Assembly (NCBI GenBank): GCA_028023455.1
Contig: JAQFVV010013065.1
Location: 124,001 to 188,000, forward strand
DNA length: 64,000 nucleotides
Reading direction: 5' to 3'
Source of the DNA: Epiperipatus broadwayi
Lineage: Eukaryota > Onychophora > Udeonychophora > Euonychophora > Peripatidae
The notes under the pieces were generated by a model that was given only the letters and a program-made list of their open reading frames with translations, had not been told where the DNA came from and did no database searches. Within the stretch, counting starts at the first letter, position 1, and the number at the start of each line of letters is the position of its first letter. A program made the translations under genes and the position numbers. This document shows, piece after piece, positions 12,369-22,880 of this stretch.

Positions 12369-13679
12369 TTTTGGGAGAAGAATTAGCATACTTACAAGTG
12401 AATATTTATTGATGATAATGATGATATCATAGCACATAGTTTATGTATTTTCTGATGCAAGGTAAAATTAATTTCAAAAGATGCATCTTTTAATTGTCAG
12501 ACATTATCACACACTTCTATTCATTTAAATTAATAATTTTTTTTTTTTTTTTTTTAAATCTATTAACATAATTTGATAATTAACATTTATTTTCTTATTA
12601 CTTACATTAGTATAACCATTTTATTTTCTGTTATACTCATTATTTGTTTATAAAGTATTATGCATACATTATTTTAATACATAATATAATGGTGTTAGAA
12701 TTTAATTGTCTAGAAAACATTTTTTTCATTAATTTGTGAAAAAGGTTCATTTTTTTAACACTTTAAAATGAAAAAATTAATTTTGTTATATGTTTATTTA
12801 TTAAATGGTATTGATTTATTTTAAAAAAAAAAAACAACTATAAACCTAAGCTCTTTTTGGTTAATGAAATATATAAATTAAAATCAAATACTACAGTTTA
12901 TGATATTTAATTTGTTTGTGTGTATATATAAAAAAGTTTTTTAGGTTAAGAGCTGGATTCAAATCTGAACAGGGAAAAAGCGAAATTTCTTTTAGATTAT
13001 AATCAGACATTGAATTTTTCTGTTAGATAGCTAAGTAATAACAATATAATTAACTGTTCAGTATCAGTCAGAAAGTTAGGATTTTTTTTTATTCTTAGTT
13101 AGGGAATAAAATAAAGTTGAAAAGACCCTCATCCAGTAATTCGCCCAAAAATATACTTTAATTTATACACACATATTAAAATATTATCATTATTTAAATC
13201 AAAAGCACATGTTCTATAAATGCATTCATTTTAAAGCAGTATTTGTAATACAAAAATAGTTTTTTAGGTTTTTTTAAAATTTGGAAATAAAGACTGGATA
13301 ATTAACATAAAGCATGAAAATATAGAAGGGAAAATAAAAAATAACATAGTAACCCTTCATGCATACAAGCTTGCTATGAGAGAAGTGCCATCTTACATAA
13401 CTGTGAAAAGCTACTGCAAAAATATGTGCCTGATTCATATGTTCAAATTAAAAGCATTAGACATTATTATATTAAAGAAAATTAAAAATCTTTACAGGAT
13501 TGTAAACGCTTAATAAAATATGTTTGAAAATGAGTGTTTCAAAGAATTTTCAATTTAGGAATAGGTTCATTTTATTTGTTTGTAAATAATGTAGCAAGTC
13601 AGGTATAGCAATGCTAATTAACAAATTTTAAACATGCAAATTGAATAAAAAATTTAGCGAAGTAAAAGTTATTACAAAA
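12369..13679. other. AT-rich stretch without a supported gene
   Basis: Contains long T and A runs (for example 12539-12556) but no coding or repeat signal that could be supported. Confidence 0.45.
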
Positions 13680-13745
13680 TTCTCCTTAGCTCAGCAGTTA
13701 GAATTCCATCTTGAAATCCATATGTTCAAAATACATCCCTCAAGA
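13680..13745 (+). other. Possible decayed tRNA-like segment
   Basis: TTAGCTCAGCAGTTAGA resembles a tRNA D-arm/A box, and ATGTTCAAAATAC about 40 nt later resembles a T-arm/B box. Arm pairing is poor, so it is not a functional tRNA. It may be the head of an old SINE. Confidence 0.25.
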
Positions 13746-14251
13746 ATATTAAGTTTTGTTCTGTGTAATGGAGCTGCATGTTAAGATTTAAAAATTTCTG
13801 GATCAATTTGCACCTGAAATTTTTTTTTTTTTTTTTAAAATCTCAGCTTCATCAAATAAATATAAATGTTGTTCTCAACCATCATTTTAGTGCTTCAATA
13901 TCTCATGACATCTAAAACAATATATCATAAAATTTGATATTGTAAGAAAAAGTCATTAAACACTACTGCTATCCAAAAAATTGCTTCAGGAAATAGTTGT
14001 TAAAAATATAACTGATAATTTCTGAGGGAAACGAGTTTTAATTCTTTAATTTAATTATAGTTCCACCAGAAATATATATATGTTTTAATAGTAATAATAA
14101 CAAGTCAGATGTCACATGACTTATATATAGCTTGCACTTACAAATATGTAAAATTAAGAGCATGCTAATAACTCTAAACAAGCTTTTTTTTTTTTTATTT
14201 ATGATAAATGCTACTACAAGAGAAGACATTCAAATCATTTTTATCTTGGAT

Positions 14252-14309
14252 TGTCCCCATCCCCAGACCGGTTTCAACCTATGGGTCTCTTCAGTGAGGA
14301 GTTGGGACA
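14252..14309 (-). ncRNA. Hammerhead ribozyme, type I, family 1 unit A
   Basis: Read on the minus strand: outer stem I TGTCCC pairs with GGGACA at the far end; inner stem I TCCTCA pairs with TGGGGA; core CTGAAGA; stem II GACC/GGTT with loop CATA; GAAA; very short stem III ACC/GGT; then the C at the cleavage site. All core positions are present. Stem II has one G·U pair at its base. A stem III this short usually works best when two units dimerise. Self-cleavage has not been tested. Confidence 0.75.
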
Positions 14310-14678
14310 TTAGATCTAAAAAACCAACTCAAGCAAAGCATTTATCTAAAAGATAATTGTTAGAAGAAGATCTGAAACTTTTAGACATCTACATGTCTTT
14401 AAAGTCAGCTCTCCAACTGAAAAAATCATATGGGCCTGAACTTAATTCAGATACTCCATATATTAGTAGGCTTAGCTCTTTAATTTAGCTAAAGCCACAA
14501 CAGCAAAATAATAATAGTAATAATAACAAGTCAGATGTCACATGACTTATATATAGCTTGCACTTACAAATATGTAAAATTAAGAGCATGCTAATAACTC
14601 TAAACAAGCTTTTTTTATTTTTTATTTATGATAAATGCTACTACAAGAGAAGGCATTCAAATCATTTTTATCTTGGAT

Positions 14679-14736
14679 TGTCCCCATCCCCAGACCAGTT
14701 TCGACCTATGGGTCTCTTCAGTGAGAAGTTGGGACA
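14679..14736 (-). ncRNA. Hammerhead ribozyme, type I, family 1 unit B
   Basis: Same fold as the unit 427 bp to the left. Stem II is fully Watson-Crick here (GACC/GGTC, loop CATA), while stem III has one wobble (ACT/GGT). Core CTGAAGA and GAAA are intact, and stem I pairs TGGGGA/TTCTCA and GGGACA/TGTCCC. The two units have each lost a different CpG, so neither difference disrupts the fold. Confidence 0.75.
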
Positions 14737-15069
14737 TTAGATCTAAAAAACCAATTCAAGCAAAGCATTTATCTAAAAGATAATTGTTAGAAGAAGATCT
14801 GAAACTTTTAGACATCTACATAAAAATCATAAAATCAAAAATTTGTTGATAATTTGCATATATATTTTTAAATATTTTCACACATAATAAGTTTTTTTTA
14901 TTATTTCTTCAATGAAAAAAAAAAGATAAAATAAAGACCCAATATTTACAATTTTCACAATAAAGGTCAGAATATTTGAATGATATTTATTTTTTATTAA
15001 TCTCTTAAATATTATATAAATGGGCATTGTTAGATTATTGGAAACTTTAGAGTTATAATTTTTTAGATT

Positions 15070-15212
15070 AAAATAGGCAAAACTCTCTCCATACAGTAGT
15101 GCCACTCTAAACAAGACAGAGTAATCAATGGGTGCCAGAAGGCTTGTGCATAAATCCCCATCTAGTGCCTACTCATCCAATATCCCCAAACTAGTTTCTG
15201 GCTTATGGTCTT
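15070..15212 (-). mobile_element. HHR family 2, inverted partial copy
   Basis: Read on the minus strand from 15212 it starts inside the HHR (ATAAGCCAGAAACTAGT, keeping GAAA but missing the CTGATGA box) and runs through GGCACTAGATGGGG-type sequence to the TTTTGCCTATTTT block at 15070. It abuts a plus-strand copy at 15213, giving a head-to-head junction. Confidence 0.7.
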
Positions 15213-15787
15213 TGGCATCCATTGATTACTCTGTCTTGTTTAGAGTGGCACTATGGTATGGAGAGAGTTTTGCCTATTTTAACAAGTTATGAGCAAGCAT
15301 AGAAGATAGTGATCATGTGATGTTTTAAGGTTTAATACCAATCCTGTCTTATAGAAAGGTGGTAGCTATGGTTGTATAAGAGCCAAAGACACCAAAATGT
15401 ATGGGTGATGAACTGAGTTCAGACCCATATGACTATATAAGCTACTGAGCTTTGAAAATATCTATGTGTTTTCAATTTTATTCTCATGGTTTTGTAGTTA
15501 TGTAGAGTTAAAGGTGGCTGCTGGAGGGTTGCATTGGATCCTAAGATCTATATGCAGTGATCTCAGATCCAAGACTCCTCACTGATGAAGGCCATAAGCC
15601 AAAAACTAGTTTGGGGATATTGGATGAGTAGGCACTAGATGGGGATTTATGCACAAGTCTTCTGGCATCCATTGATTGCTCTGTCTTGCTTAGAGTGGCA
15701 CTACTGTATGGAGAGTGTTTTGCCTATTTTAACAAGTTATGAGCAAGCATAGAAGATAGTGATCATGTGATGTTTTAAGGTTTAATT
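15213..15787 (+). mobile_element. Retrozyme-like repeat, HHR family 2
   Basis: GGCATCCATTGATT begins at 15214 and again at 15664 (450-bp period); the blocks that follow are nearly identical for about 125 bp and end in GATCATGTGATGTTTTAAGG. This is therefore one full unit plus part of a second, with the HHR between them. The module GAACTGAGTTCAGACCCAT at about 15412 has counterparts in the other two families. Non-coding. Confidence 0.65.
15567..15625 (+). ncRNA. Hammerhead ribozyme fold, family 2
   Basis: Outer stem I ATCCAA pairs perfectly with TTGGAT; inner stem I TCCTCA pairs with TGGGGA; core CTGATGA; stem II GGC/GCC; stem III ACT/AGT; U at the cleavage position. The G of the GAAA box is A in this copy, which should abolish activity; the inverted neighbour at 15070-15212 keeps GAAA. 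The outer stem differs in sequence from family 1 but keeps six pairs, which is covariation supporting a real RNA fold. Confidence 0.65.
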
Positions 15788-16189
15788 TTTTAGCTTGCTT
15801 TATATAATATATATATTTTAAAAAGCATTGTAATAAGTTTAATCATTTTTATATACATGCATGCATTTTATCATTTATATTTATTGTAATACGATATAAA
15901 TAATGTTCATTGGTGGAGTTGCAGTAGAATAGCTGATCATGTGATTTTGAAAATACAAACATCTTGATAATATTCCAATAAGGAATTTAAATGTTATATA
16001 TATTCCAATAAGAAATGAAAGCTGGGTTGATAAATTAAATAATTTTTATTTATATTGAGTTCTCTGTTTCAATTTTGTTTTATAAATTGTTTATTTTTAA
16101 ACTTTATATTATATATTGTGATAAATAAAATTGGAAAAAAAAACAAATTTGAAATTGCATATAATGCTTACTTGATATCAAATGTTTTT

Positions 16190-16302
16190 TTTGTTTTTTT
16201 TCATATGTCATAGCATCGGCCGGGACGCGAACCCACAACCGTCTGCAACCAACTACTTGCTTGCATGGCGACTGCGATACCTCTCGGCTAACAACGCAAG
16301 AC
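16190..16302 (-). mobile_element. tRNA-derived SINE copy 2 with 16-bp target duplication
   Basis: GATATCAAATGTTTTT occurs exactly at 16174-16189 and 16303-16318, flanking the element. On the minus strand the body starts near GCGTTGTTAGCCGAGAGG (A box) and contains GGTTCGCGTCC (B box), then GGCCGATGCTATGAC and an A-rich tail. The long exact duplication shows LINE-type target-primed insertion and a young or conserved copy. Confidence 0.85.
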
Positions 16303-16335
16303 GATATCAAATGTTTTTCTAATACAATAAAGCCA

Positions 16336-16800
16336 ATTATCAGACCATAAATAAAGGTGATACCACGTTTATTGTTAAAGAGGTTTGCCTTGATTATAGA
16401 TTGAGATTGTTCATAACTTAAGGGTTAATTGTTATCATCTACATTTATAAACCTATTAAAGGCTTAAGTCATTGGCTTTATTGTATTAGTAAATATATAC
16501 TTTATATGGAATTTGGAAGTTATAAATGACTATTTACTACTCTGCTTTCAGAATCTTGAAGTTATAATTGACTATTTATTAGTCTGCTTTTAAAAGGGGT
16601 TATATTTTCCTGATTAATGTGATTTGTTTAAAGATCTTTGCATTATTAATCTCACATTCCTTGTTCAAGTTGTAATCTTTAATGTTCTATAAATATATCA
16701 GACAATACATAGAGGTGGTACCACATTTATTGTCAAAAGAGGTTGCCTTAACTATAGATTGAGATTGTTGATAGCTTAAGGATTGACTGTTATCATCAAA
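16336..16800. repeat. Direct repeat pair, about 100 bp each
   Basis: GGTGATACCACGTTTATTGT at about 16354 recurs as GGTGGTACCACATTTATTGT at about 16712, and both continue for about 80 bp (AGAGGTTTGCCTT..., GATTGAGATTG...). Period is about 358 bp. The pair may bound a short element or be a partial tandem unit; no HHR core was seen in it. Confidence 0.55.
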
Positions 16801-17391
16801 TACTTTTGCAGGTTTCTATTAGTAAATAAATAAAGTTGATGGGCGTAGATTACTACTTTGGCAATCAGCAAATAATTAAAAGAATATTAATGAAAAAATA
16901 ATTCATTTAGAGTAATCAAGCATTTAAACAGACATGAATATCAGCAATAATAGCTGTCTGTAATCATCAACAAAAATTACTATAACGTCTCATATTCAAA
17001 ACTGCTATATAAGTATGTGTGCGCTAGATATAAATGCCATTTAAAAGATGTTATTCATTTAACAGAAATTGCAAATCTTAGTGAATACTGTCTTTACTAT
17101 CACAGTTCCTCTATAAGAGACTATCAGAGAAACTTTTATTTTTCATTAACTATTTAAAAGCTTTTTATTTATTTACCATATATGTATGTGTGTGTCTGTG
17201 CGTATTTATTAATGTAATTGTGCAATATATACAGTTCTGTTTGCACTCTACGCCTATATAAATAATTGTGTTTGTGTTATGCTTATATATATACTTATAT
17301 TAAAAACTCTGAACTATTATATTTTTATATATTTTAAAATTATAAAACTGTTTAAAATAACATATATATGTATATTTAAACACTGTAACAG
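16801..17391. other. AT-rich stretch without a supported gene
   Basis: No coding or structural signal could be supported. Confidence 0.4.
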
Positions 17392-17526
<135 letters not shown>

Positions 17527-17589
17527 TATAATTAAATAAATGAAGTATACTTTTGACACAAAATATCATAATCATAGTTTTCAAACAAA

Positions 17590-18291
17590 TTAAAAAAAAA
17601 CATCCCAGTACATTTCCATTAAAAATTTAAGAGTAAAACATTTTTTACTAACGTGAACACTATTGGCTCTCTGATTCATTACATGTTCATTTTATGTAAT
17701 AAACCAAGCATCTTTAATCTTTCACTTTCTATTATTCCCTTCTTTACACATTTCTTTTGCAATACCAGAATCAAAATCATAACCATATTCTCTCTCATGA
17801 TTATAAAACGCAGATGCATTTGTTAAATCAGTTTTAGCTTTTTTATACATTAATAAATGTTGTATTATTCTGATCCTCAAATTTGTTTTCATTTCATCAT
17901 AGTATATATATATATATATATATATTTAGGACACCCATTAATTTGAATAGGTTAATAAATAATATCAAGAATAAAATAGATAATAAGGACAATCTGATTG
18001 ACTGCACCCCTCTGCATGCACAACATTAGACTGCTTCAAATTATCTATTTTATTCTTGATATTATTTATTAACCTATTCAAATTAATGGGTGTCCTAAAT
18101 CCAACAATCAACTTATCTGCACAGTTCTTGGAAATTTTATTTCCAACATGTGATACACATGGTAGTATCATGCATTTTTTATCATTTCTAACTTTTTTAT
18201 TCCCATATTGCTCAACATATTTATGTATATCAGATGCACTAAAAACTGATTTTATTATCCTGGACCCAACTCTCACTTTTGTCAGACTCAA
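17590..18291 (-). pseudogene. Penelope-like element C-terminal copy, minus strand
   Basis: From the right: ILPCVSHVGNKISKN, LIVGFRTPINLNRLI and KQSNVVHAEGC form the RT-to-nuclease linker and start of the GIY-YIG domain; further left come RIIQHLLMYKKAKTDLTN, FYNHEREYGYDFD and IAKEMCKEGNNRK, the usual PLE C-terminus. The reading frame is broken by stops, and a 61-bp inverted duplication (17924-18100) sits inside. It meets a plus-strand relative near 18300. Confidence 0.65.
17924..18100. repeat. Inverted repeat, 61-bp arms, inside PLE
   Basis: 17924-17984 is the reverse complement of 18040-18100 (core GGACACCCATTAATTTGAAT), with a 55-bp spacer. The right arm is part of the PLE coding sequence, so the left arm is a short inverted duplication of it. 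A (TA)n run borders the left arm. Confidence 0.85.
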
Positions 18292-18299
18292 ACTTACAT

Positions 18300-18640
18300 A
18301 TCATGTGTGGTAATGTGCAGTCAATAAGATTGTCTTATGTATACTGTAGCAAAACAAAGCAAATTTGAGAGCAAGAATACATAAAAAAATGATCTAACAA
18401 ATATGTCTTTGTTTTACAATCATGATAAGGAATGGACATAGTTTTGATCCTGGTATTGTTAAAGCAATGTGTGAGTAAAGGAATGATAGAAAGTGAAAGA
18501 TTAAAAAGGCTTTGATTATTGCATAAAATGACTGTGTAATGAATCAGAGAGCTAATACCATTTAAGTTAATAAAAATTGTTTTTTTTTTTTTAATTTTTA
18601 ATGGAAAAGTGCTATTTTGTTTGTTTTTATTGTTTGATAA
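18300..18640 (+). pseudogene. Penelope-like element C-terminal copy, plus strand
   Basis: Homologous to the minus copy just left of it: a TKQI-type nuclease stretch, then SFDPGIVKAMC-like residues near 18445, then an RKIKKALIIA-like stretch. Multiple stops. With the minus copy it forms a head-to-head pair with both 3′ ends outward. Confidence 0.55.
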
Positions 18641-18871
18641 CCATGATTATGAGCACTAACAATATAATTGTTTTATTTAATTATATTTTATTTTATTCTC
18701 TGTTGCAATGTTTTAATATTATTTGTAGTAATGATAGAGGTTCAATCTATTATATATATATAACAATAAAAATAATAAATATAATGGTAATAAATTGTTA
18801 TATACAATCTTTCAATCTGAAGTACTTTTAGTTAATTCCTTAACCTGCCTCAACTGCTGGTAAATATATTT

Positions 18872-19335
18872 ACATATGAGGAAATAATATCCATTAAATA
18901 GAGAAACACTTTAACTTTTGATGTTACTAGAAAACTATCAATTACTACTAATTGACAATTCTTGAGGCAAAGCAAGTTTTTTTCATAATAGCTCTTTTTT
19001 GGGGGGTCATTAAAACAAATGTGGTCCTCTTTTACTTTAAATCCAAGTTTTTATATGGACCCCATATTAGGACTTAGATTTAAAGTTAAAGAGGACCCCT
19101 TTTGCTTTAAAGCCCCCCCCCAAAAGAGCTGAGACAAACTTGCTTAAGTTCTCATATGAAACCCATATTAGAACTTGAATTGATATCTTTTGCTTTAAAG
19201 ACACCCCCCCCAAAGAGCTGTTAAAAACTTACTTTGCCTCAGGCATGGTCAATTAGTAGTAATTGATAGTTTTCTAGTAACATCAAAAGTTAAAGTGTTC
19301 TTTATTTAATGGACATTATCTCTCATATCTATATA
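18872..19335. mobile_element. Foldback element, copy 1
   Basis: Outer arms of about 110 bp (from TCCATTAAATAGAGAAACAC through GATGTTACTAGAAAACTATC) are inverted at 19228-19331; inner G-rich and C-rich blocks (TTTTTTGGGGGGTC and ACCCCCCCCAAAG) also pair. No coding capacity. A relative lies at 42376-42830 and corresponds to it within the larger inverted duplication. Confidence 0.7.
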
Positions 19336-19355
19336 ATACAATCCATATAAACATT

Positions 19356-19360
19356 TAATT

Positions 19361-19404
<44 letters not shown>

Positions 19405-19438
19405 CTTTATATATATATATATATATATATAAAGAAAT
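19356..19438. repeat. (TA)n run with TTTCTTTA palindrome
   Basis: Two TA runs separated by ATTTCTTTAT; the second run ends in ATAAAGAAA, making a palindrome. It borders the PLE at 19440. Confidence 0.9.
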
Positions 19439-19439
19439 T

Positions 19440-20430
19440 ATTTTGAAAAAGGAGATTTATCAAAATGATATTACTGTATATCATAGTTATGTGTTTGTAT
19501 GTGGTAAGCAAGATATTATTAAAGAATTGTTTAAGGAATTAAATAGTTTAGATGGTTTTAAATGGATCAAAATGTATGAAAAACCAATGTATTTCCAGTT
19601 TCTTGATCTTAAGATAAGTAGCAATAGATACAAGCTACATTACTGTATGATGATTTAAAAAACCAATAAAAAAAGATGGTACATTCTATATAAGTCAATG
19701 GTGCCAATATCACATAAAACAGCAGCTTTGAGGTTGTTTTTTTTGTTTAGAAACAACAATCTTTGTAAGTATACATTGGATAAAGATAAAAATATTAAAA
19801 TGTATGTGAAGGAATTATTAAATGTTGGAAATAATTATCCTCTTGTATATAATACTATTAAAAATTTTAATAGGAAATATAAAAATATAAATATAAATAA
19901 TAGTTGAATTTACTACTACTAATAAAAAATATGGATATCAATACCATATCTTTCAAAAAAAACATGTGAATTTTATAAGGGGAATATATAAAGATATATA
20001 TGTGAAATTTCATTTTATACATCTCCTGGATTTAATAAAATAATAAATAATTCAAAAGCTAACATAGCTTGTGTAAATCAAAATTGCATCATATATAAAT
20101 GAAGATGTAAATGTGGTAGTGGATATATAAAGGAATCAAGATGTGATTTGAACTAAAGAACACTTACAGTTATTAAAAAGAGATTTAAAACCTAAACAAA
20201 ATTGTAATGGAAGTGATAATGTTTCACCATCATTTTTTATGATCATAATAGATTATGTATAGATGTTCTTAATTTTGATTATGATAATGTGAAAATATTA
20301 CAAATTGAAAGAAGCAATAATAAAAGAAAAATAAAGGAAGCTATGTTAATATATAAATGTAAGCATGACTTAATAAATAGACAGGCAGCAAACATAAAAA
20401 TCAATGAAATTGTGGGAAGTTAGATTTTGA
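19440..20430 (+). pseudogene. Penelope-like element, distinct family
   Basis: Reads from after the RT active site: LFKELNSLDGFKWIKM, YFQFLDLKISSNRYKL, then PISHKTAALRLFFLFR and YVKELLNVGNNYPLVYN (typical PLE thumb region), then ANIACVNQNCIIYK with CGSGYIKESRCDLN (GIY-YIG) and DNVKILQIERSNNKRKIKEA (C-terminus). Several stops and frame changes. It lies in the left arm of the inverted duplication with TA repeats at both edges, and the right arm lacks it, so it arrived after the duplication. Confidence 0.7.
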
Positions 20431-20950
20431 AAGTGTGTTTGAAGATACCATAAAAAAGAATTAGTCTTAGTTGACAAAGATTACAAGGCTAGTTAAAGTG
20501 TTCCTAGGTCGATATAAAATTTTTAAATTGTATTTTATATAATTTAGTGTATAAATTTATTAATATTTAATTACAAGATTATGTATATAATTTTGAAGGA
20601 ATACGGGGTATTAAAAATAATAGCATTATATATATATATAGTAAAGGAGACCTTAAATTTGGCCAATAAATGTAGATTTTTTTAAAACTTTTATATTAAA
20701 TTGTGATGATAATTATTGTAGACGATAGGCTAGCTCTTATAATATTATCCTGCAACAAAATAAGGCAACTCAGTAATAGTACAAGAGAATATCTCTAAGT
20801 TTATTATTTTTCTGCACTTCAAATTTCTAACTTTTAAAATTTAACATTAAAATATGTTAATATGACTTATGATCACTTGTTGAATATAATCCAGAATCAA
20901 AGGGACTGTTTTATTGAATCTGAACTACATTTATTAATATCTTAATTCTA

Positions 20951-21202
20951 TAATTGTTAATAACAAAAAAAGATTGTTCAGAAATCAGTGATTTGCAAAA
21001 ATAAAAGATCTATATAGAACAAACTTATGAAAAACAGTTATCCATCAGTATTTATTTAAAAAACTTTAAATAGATAACAAAAAGAACTTTCAAAAGAAAA
21101 AAAATTAGTATACCAAAAATAGCAGACAAATTAAGGAAAATTTGCAATCTATATACCATCAGAACAGCTTTCCAGAGTCATACCACACTACAAGGAATTC
21201 TA
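20951..21202 (+). pseudogene. Short Penelope-like fragment
   Basis: Encodes SIPKIADKLRKICNLY followed by TIRTAFQSHTTLQGIL, the RT-to-nuclease linker of PLEs, close to the fragment at 2388. AATTCTA occurs at both edges (20944-20950 and 21196-21202), either a target duplication or end microhomology. The inverted segment near 41990-42020 lacks this piece, confirming insertion. Confidence 0.6.
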
Positions 21203-21673
21203 ACATCAATAATATAGATATTCATTAAAGCTTGAACAAGTGATCAAAATAGCATTTCATTATCCTCATGGTAAAATAACTAAATCAGTAAAAATTAAGT
21301 ACTGGGCCATGACTCACAACTGTGGCTAAGTGATGTAATTTTAAAACAAATTAAAAAATTTAATGAAGTCAATCTTTAAACAAAATAATTGATTCATCTT
21401 TTATTTTTAATATAGATGAGAACAGCAACAATAAAATAAAAGTAACAGCAAAACAATAATATTCATTTATTCATGTAAGTTTCTCAGTGAATTTATAAAG
21501 CTTATCAAATAACAGTTTGGGTTTACATGTTTATATAGATTGCATTTATATTAGAATGAAGTCTAACTGTTATATAGCTAAACAATACATAACCATAATA
21601 ATACAAACTACTATTTATTATTCAAGTAATTCAAAATTGAAACTTCATATTGTTGGAAGAATAAAATTAACTG

Positions 21674-21775
21674 TTTTTTTTTCCTATGTCACAGCATCGG
21701 CTGGAATGCGAACCCGCAACCGTCTGCAAACAACTAACTACTTGCTTGCAAGATGGCTGCGATGACCTCTCGGCT
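21674..21775 (-). mobile_element. tRNA-derived SINE copy 3
   Basis: Minus-strand body with AGCCGAGAGG (A box) and GGTTGCGGGTTCGCATTCC (B-box region), A-rich tail shown by the T run at 21674-21682. The inverted counterpart near 41560 is uninterrupted, giving an empty site; CTGTT flanks both sides here. It lacks the last few bases of the 5′ end seen in the copy at 16190. Confidence 0.7.
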
Positions 21776-21919
21776 GTTCAACTAAAAAAAATTAAAATTC
21801 TCTTCAAAAATAATGTATATATGTGTGTGTATGTTCATTTAAACTATGCTGCATCTTTTATAAATACTTAGGTATAAATTATCTCTTAAATAATCTCTTT
21901 TTTTAGTGATAACATTTTA

Positions 21920-22880
21920 TTTATTTTTTTATTTAAAGTAATATTCTTTATTAAAACCAAAAATATTTACATAATTACAAAGGTTATATTAAGTTCCTCT
22001 AACAACATTTCTTCAACTACTGTTATAATACTCTGGGTATTTTCCTCAATGATTTACATGTTGTCTTTCTTTACCTTACTAATACATTCTTAGACTGGAA
22101 ATGATGTTTACCTACCATATTTCACATGTGGATAGAGCAGATCCTCCCCACACCAATTCTAGAGTATTCTTTGGCCAATATTTTAAACATAGGTTAAAGT
22201 AATCACTCCAATCTCTCTCCAGATTTCTCAGCCAGTTGAATTTTTTATTGTAAAATACCAAAGAACATCTAATTAGCCATATTGTTTTTAATGCATGGAT
22301 TATAACCATTGCATTATGTGGATTAAACCTAATCACATATTTTTTATCAGATCCTTTAGGCCTATTATTGGCATATGAAAGACTTGTGATCTCATATCCC
22401 TGAATGCCTGGCATTCCTCAAGCAGGTGTATAAATGTTTCTTTTCTCTTCTTACAAAACATACACATCTCATCCAATCCCATCCCCAGCCTTTTATTAAG
22501 GTAGGAGGTAGTCGGCAGGATTCCATTAATCAGCTTAAAAATAAAAATTCATGGATGATTGAGACGTATATATCGAATGGAATTTTTTAAGAACACTTTT
22601 CAGTGAACAGCCCAACCACGCATTCTCATTTTGAAAATCTCCTTTTGTTAAATCTTTATATTTTATTCCATCTAGACTTTGGACATTTAGATCATCTTGT
22701 AAATCTTTGTATGTTATAAACATGTCCGCAAGATGTGATCTTCTCTCAGCTCCCATTTCATTGTAAATTCTTATATCTCCCATTGGAGGACTAAAGGACT
22801 GATCCTTCATTACATTCAAATATGCCCTGGCAGTAATAAAATTAACAAACTTTTGAATCGATTAAGTTAAGCCCACCTTT
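21920..22880 (-). pseudogene. Non-LTR retrotransposon C-terminus with RVT zinc-binding domain
   Basis: Minus-strand pieces in order: NFITARAYLNVMKDQSF (about 22840), DIRIYNEMGAERRSHL (22750), then KLINGILPTTSYLNKR and CMFCKKRKETFIHLLEEC (about 22390-22530), then a Trp-rich tail at 22112-22414. The Cys-x2-Cys...His-x4-Cys pattern is that of the zinc-binding domain after the RT in some LINEs. This is a different lineage from the RTEs. At least two frameshifts. The uninterrupted counterpart near 41430 shows it inserted into the left arm; its 3′ UTR runs left to about 21920. Confidence 0.6.

Larger units (their letters stand above)
14040..14822 (-). mobile_element. Retrozyme-like tandem dimer, HHR family 1
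   Basis: Two direct copies of one unit with a 427-bp period: the HHR-bearing 310-bp cores at about 14089-14398 and 14510-14820 are nearly identical, and the 14400-14467 spacer is the rest of the unit. Each copy carries a type I hammerhead fold on the minus strand. No protein is encoded. Non-coding tandem units of a few hundred bp with HHRs are the known design of animal retrozymes, thought to move through circular RNA using PLE machinery; that assignment here is inference. Differences between the copies include CpG transitions. Confidence 0.7.
20640..21920. repeat. Outer part of left arm of 2.55-kb inverted duplication
   Basis: Matches 41430-42330 in reverse complement: for example AGGCTAGCTCTTAT at 20728 versus its complement near 42250; TATATTAGAATGAAGTCTAA at 21550 versus 41660. 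A PLE fragment and a SINE interrupt it here but not on the right. Confidence 0.75.

Noticed and set aside
13680-13745. Functional tRNA gene
   Set aside because: A- and B-box-like sequences are there, but acceptor and anticodon arms do not pair.
14040-14822. CRISPR array or ordinary satellite
   Set aside because: Only two units, no short spacers, and a specific ribozyme fold in each; eukaryotic context.
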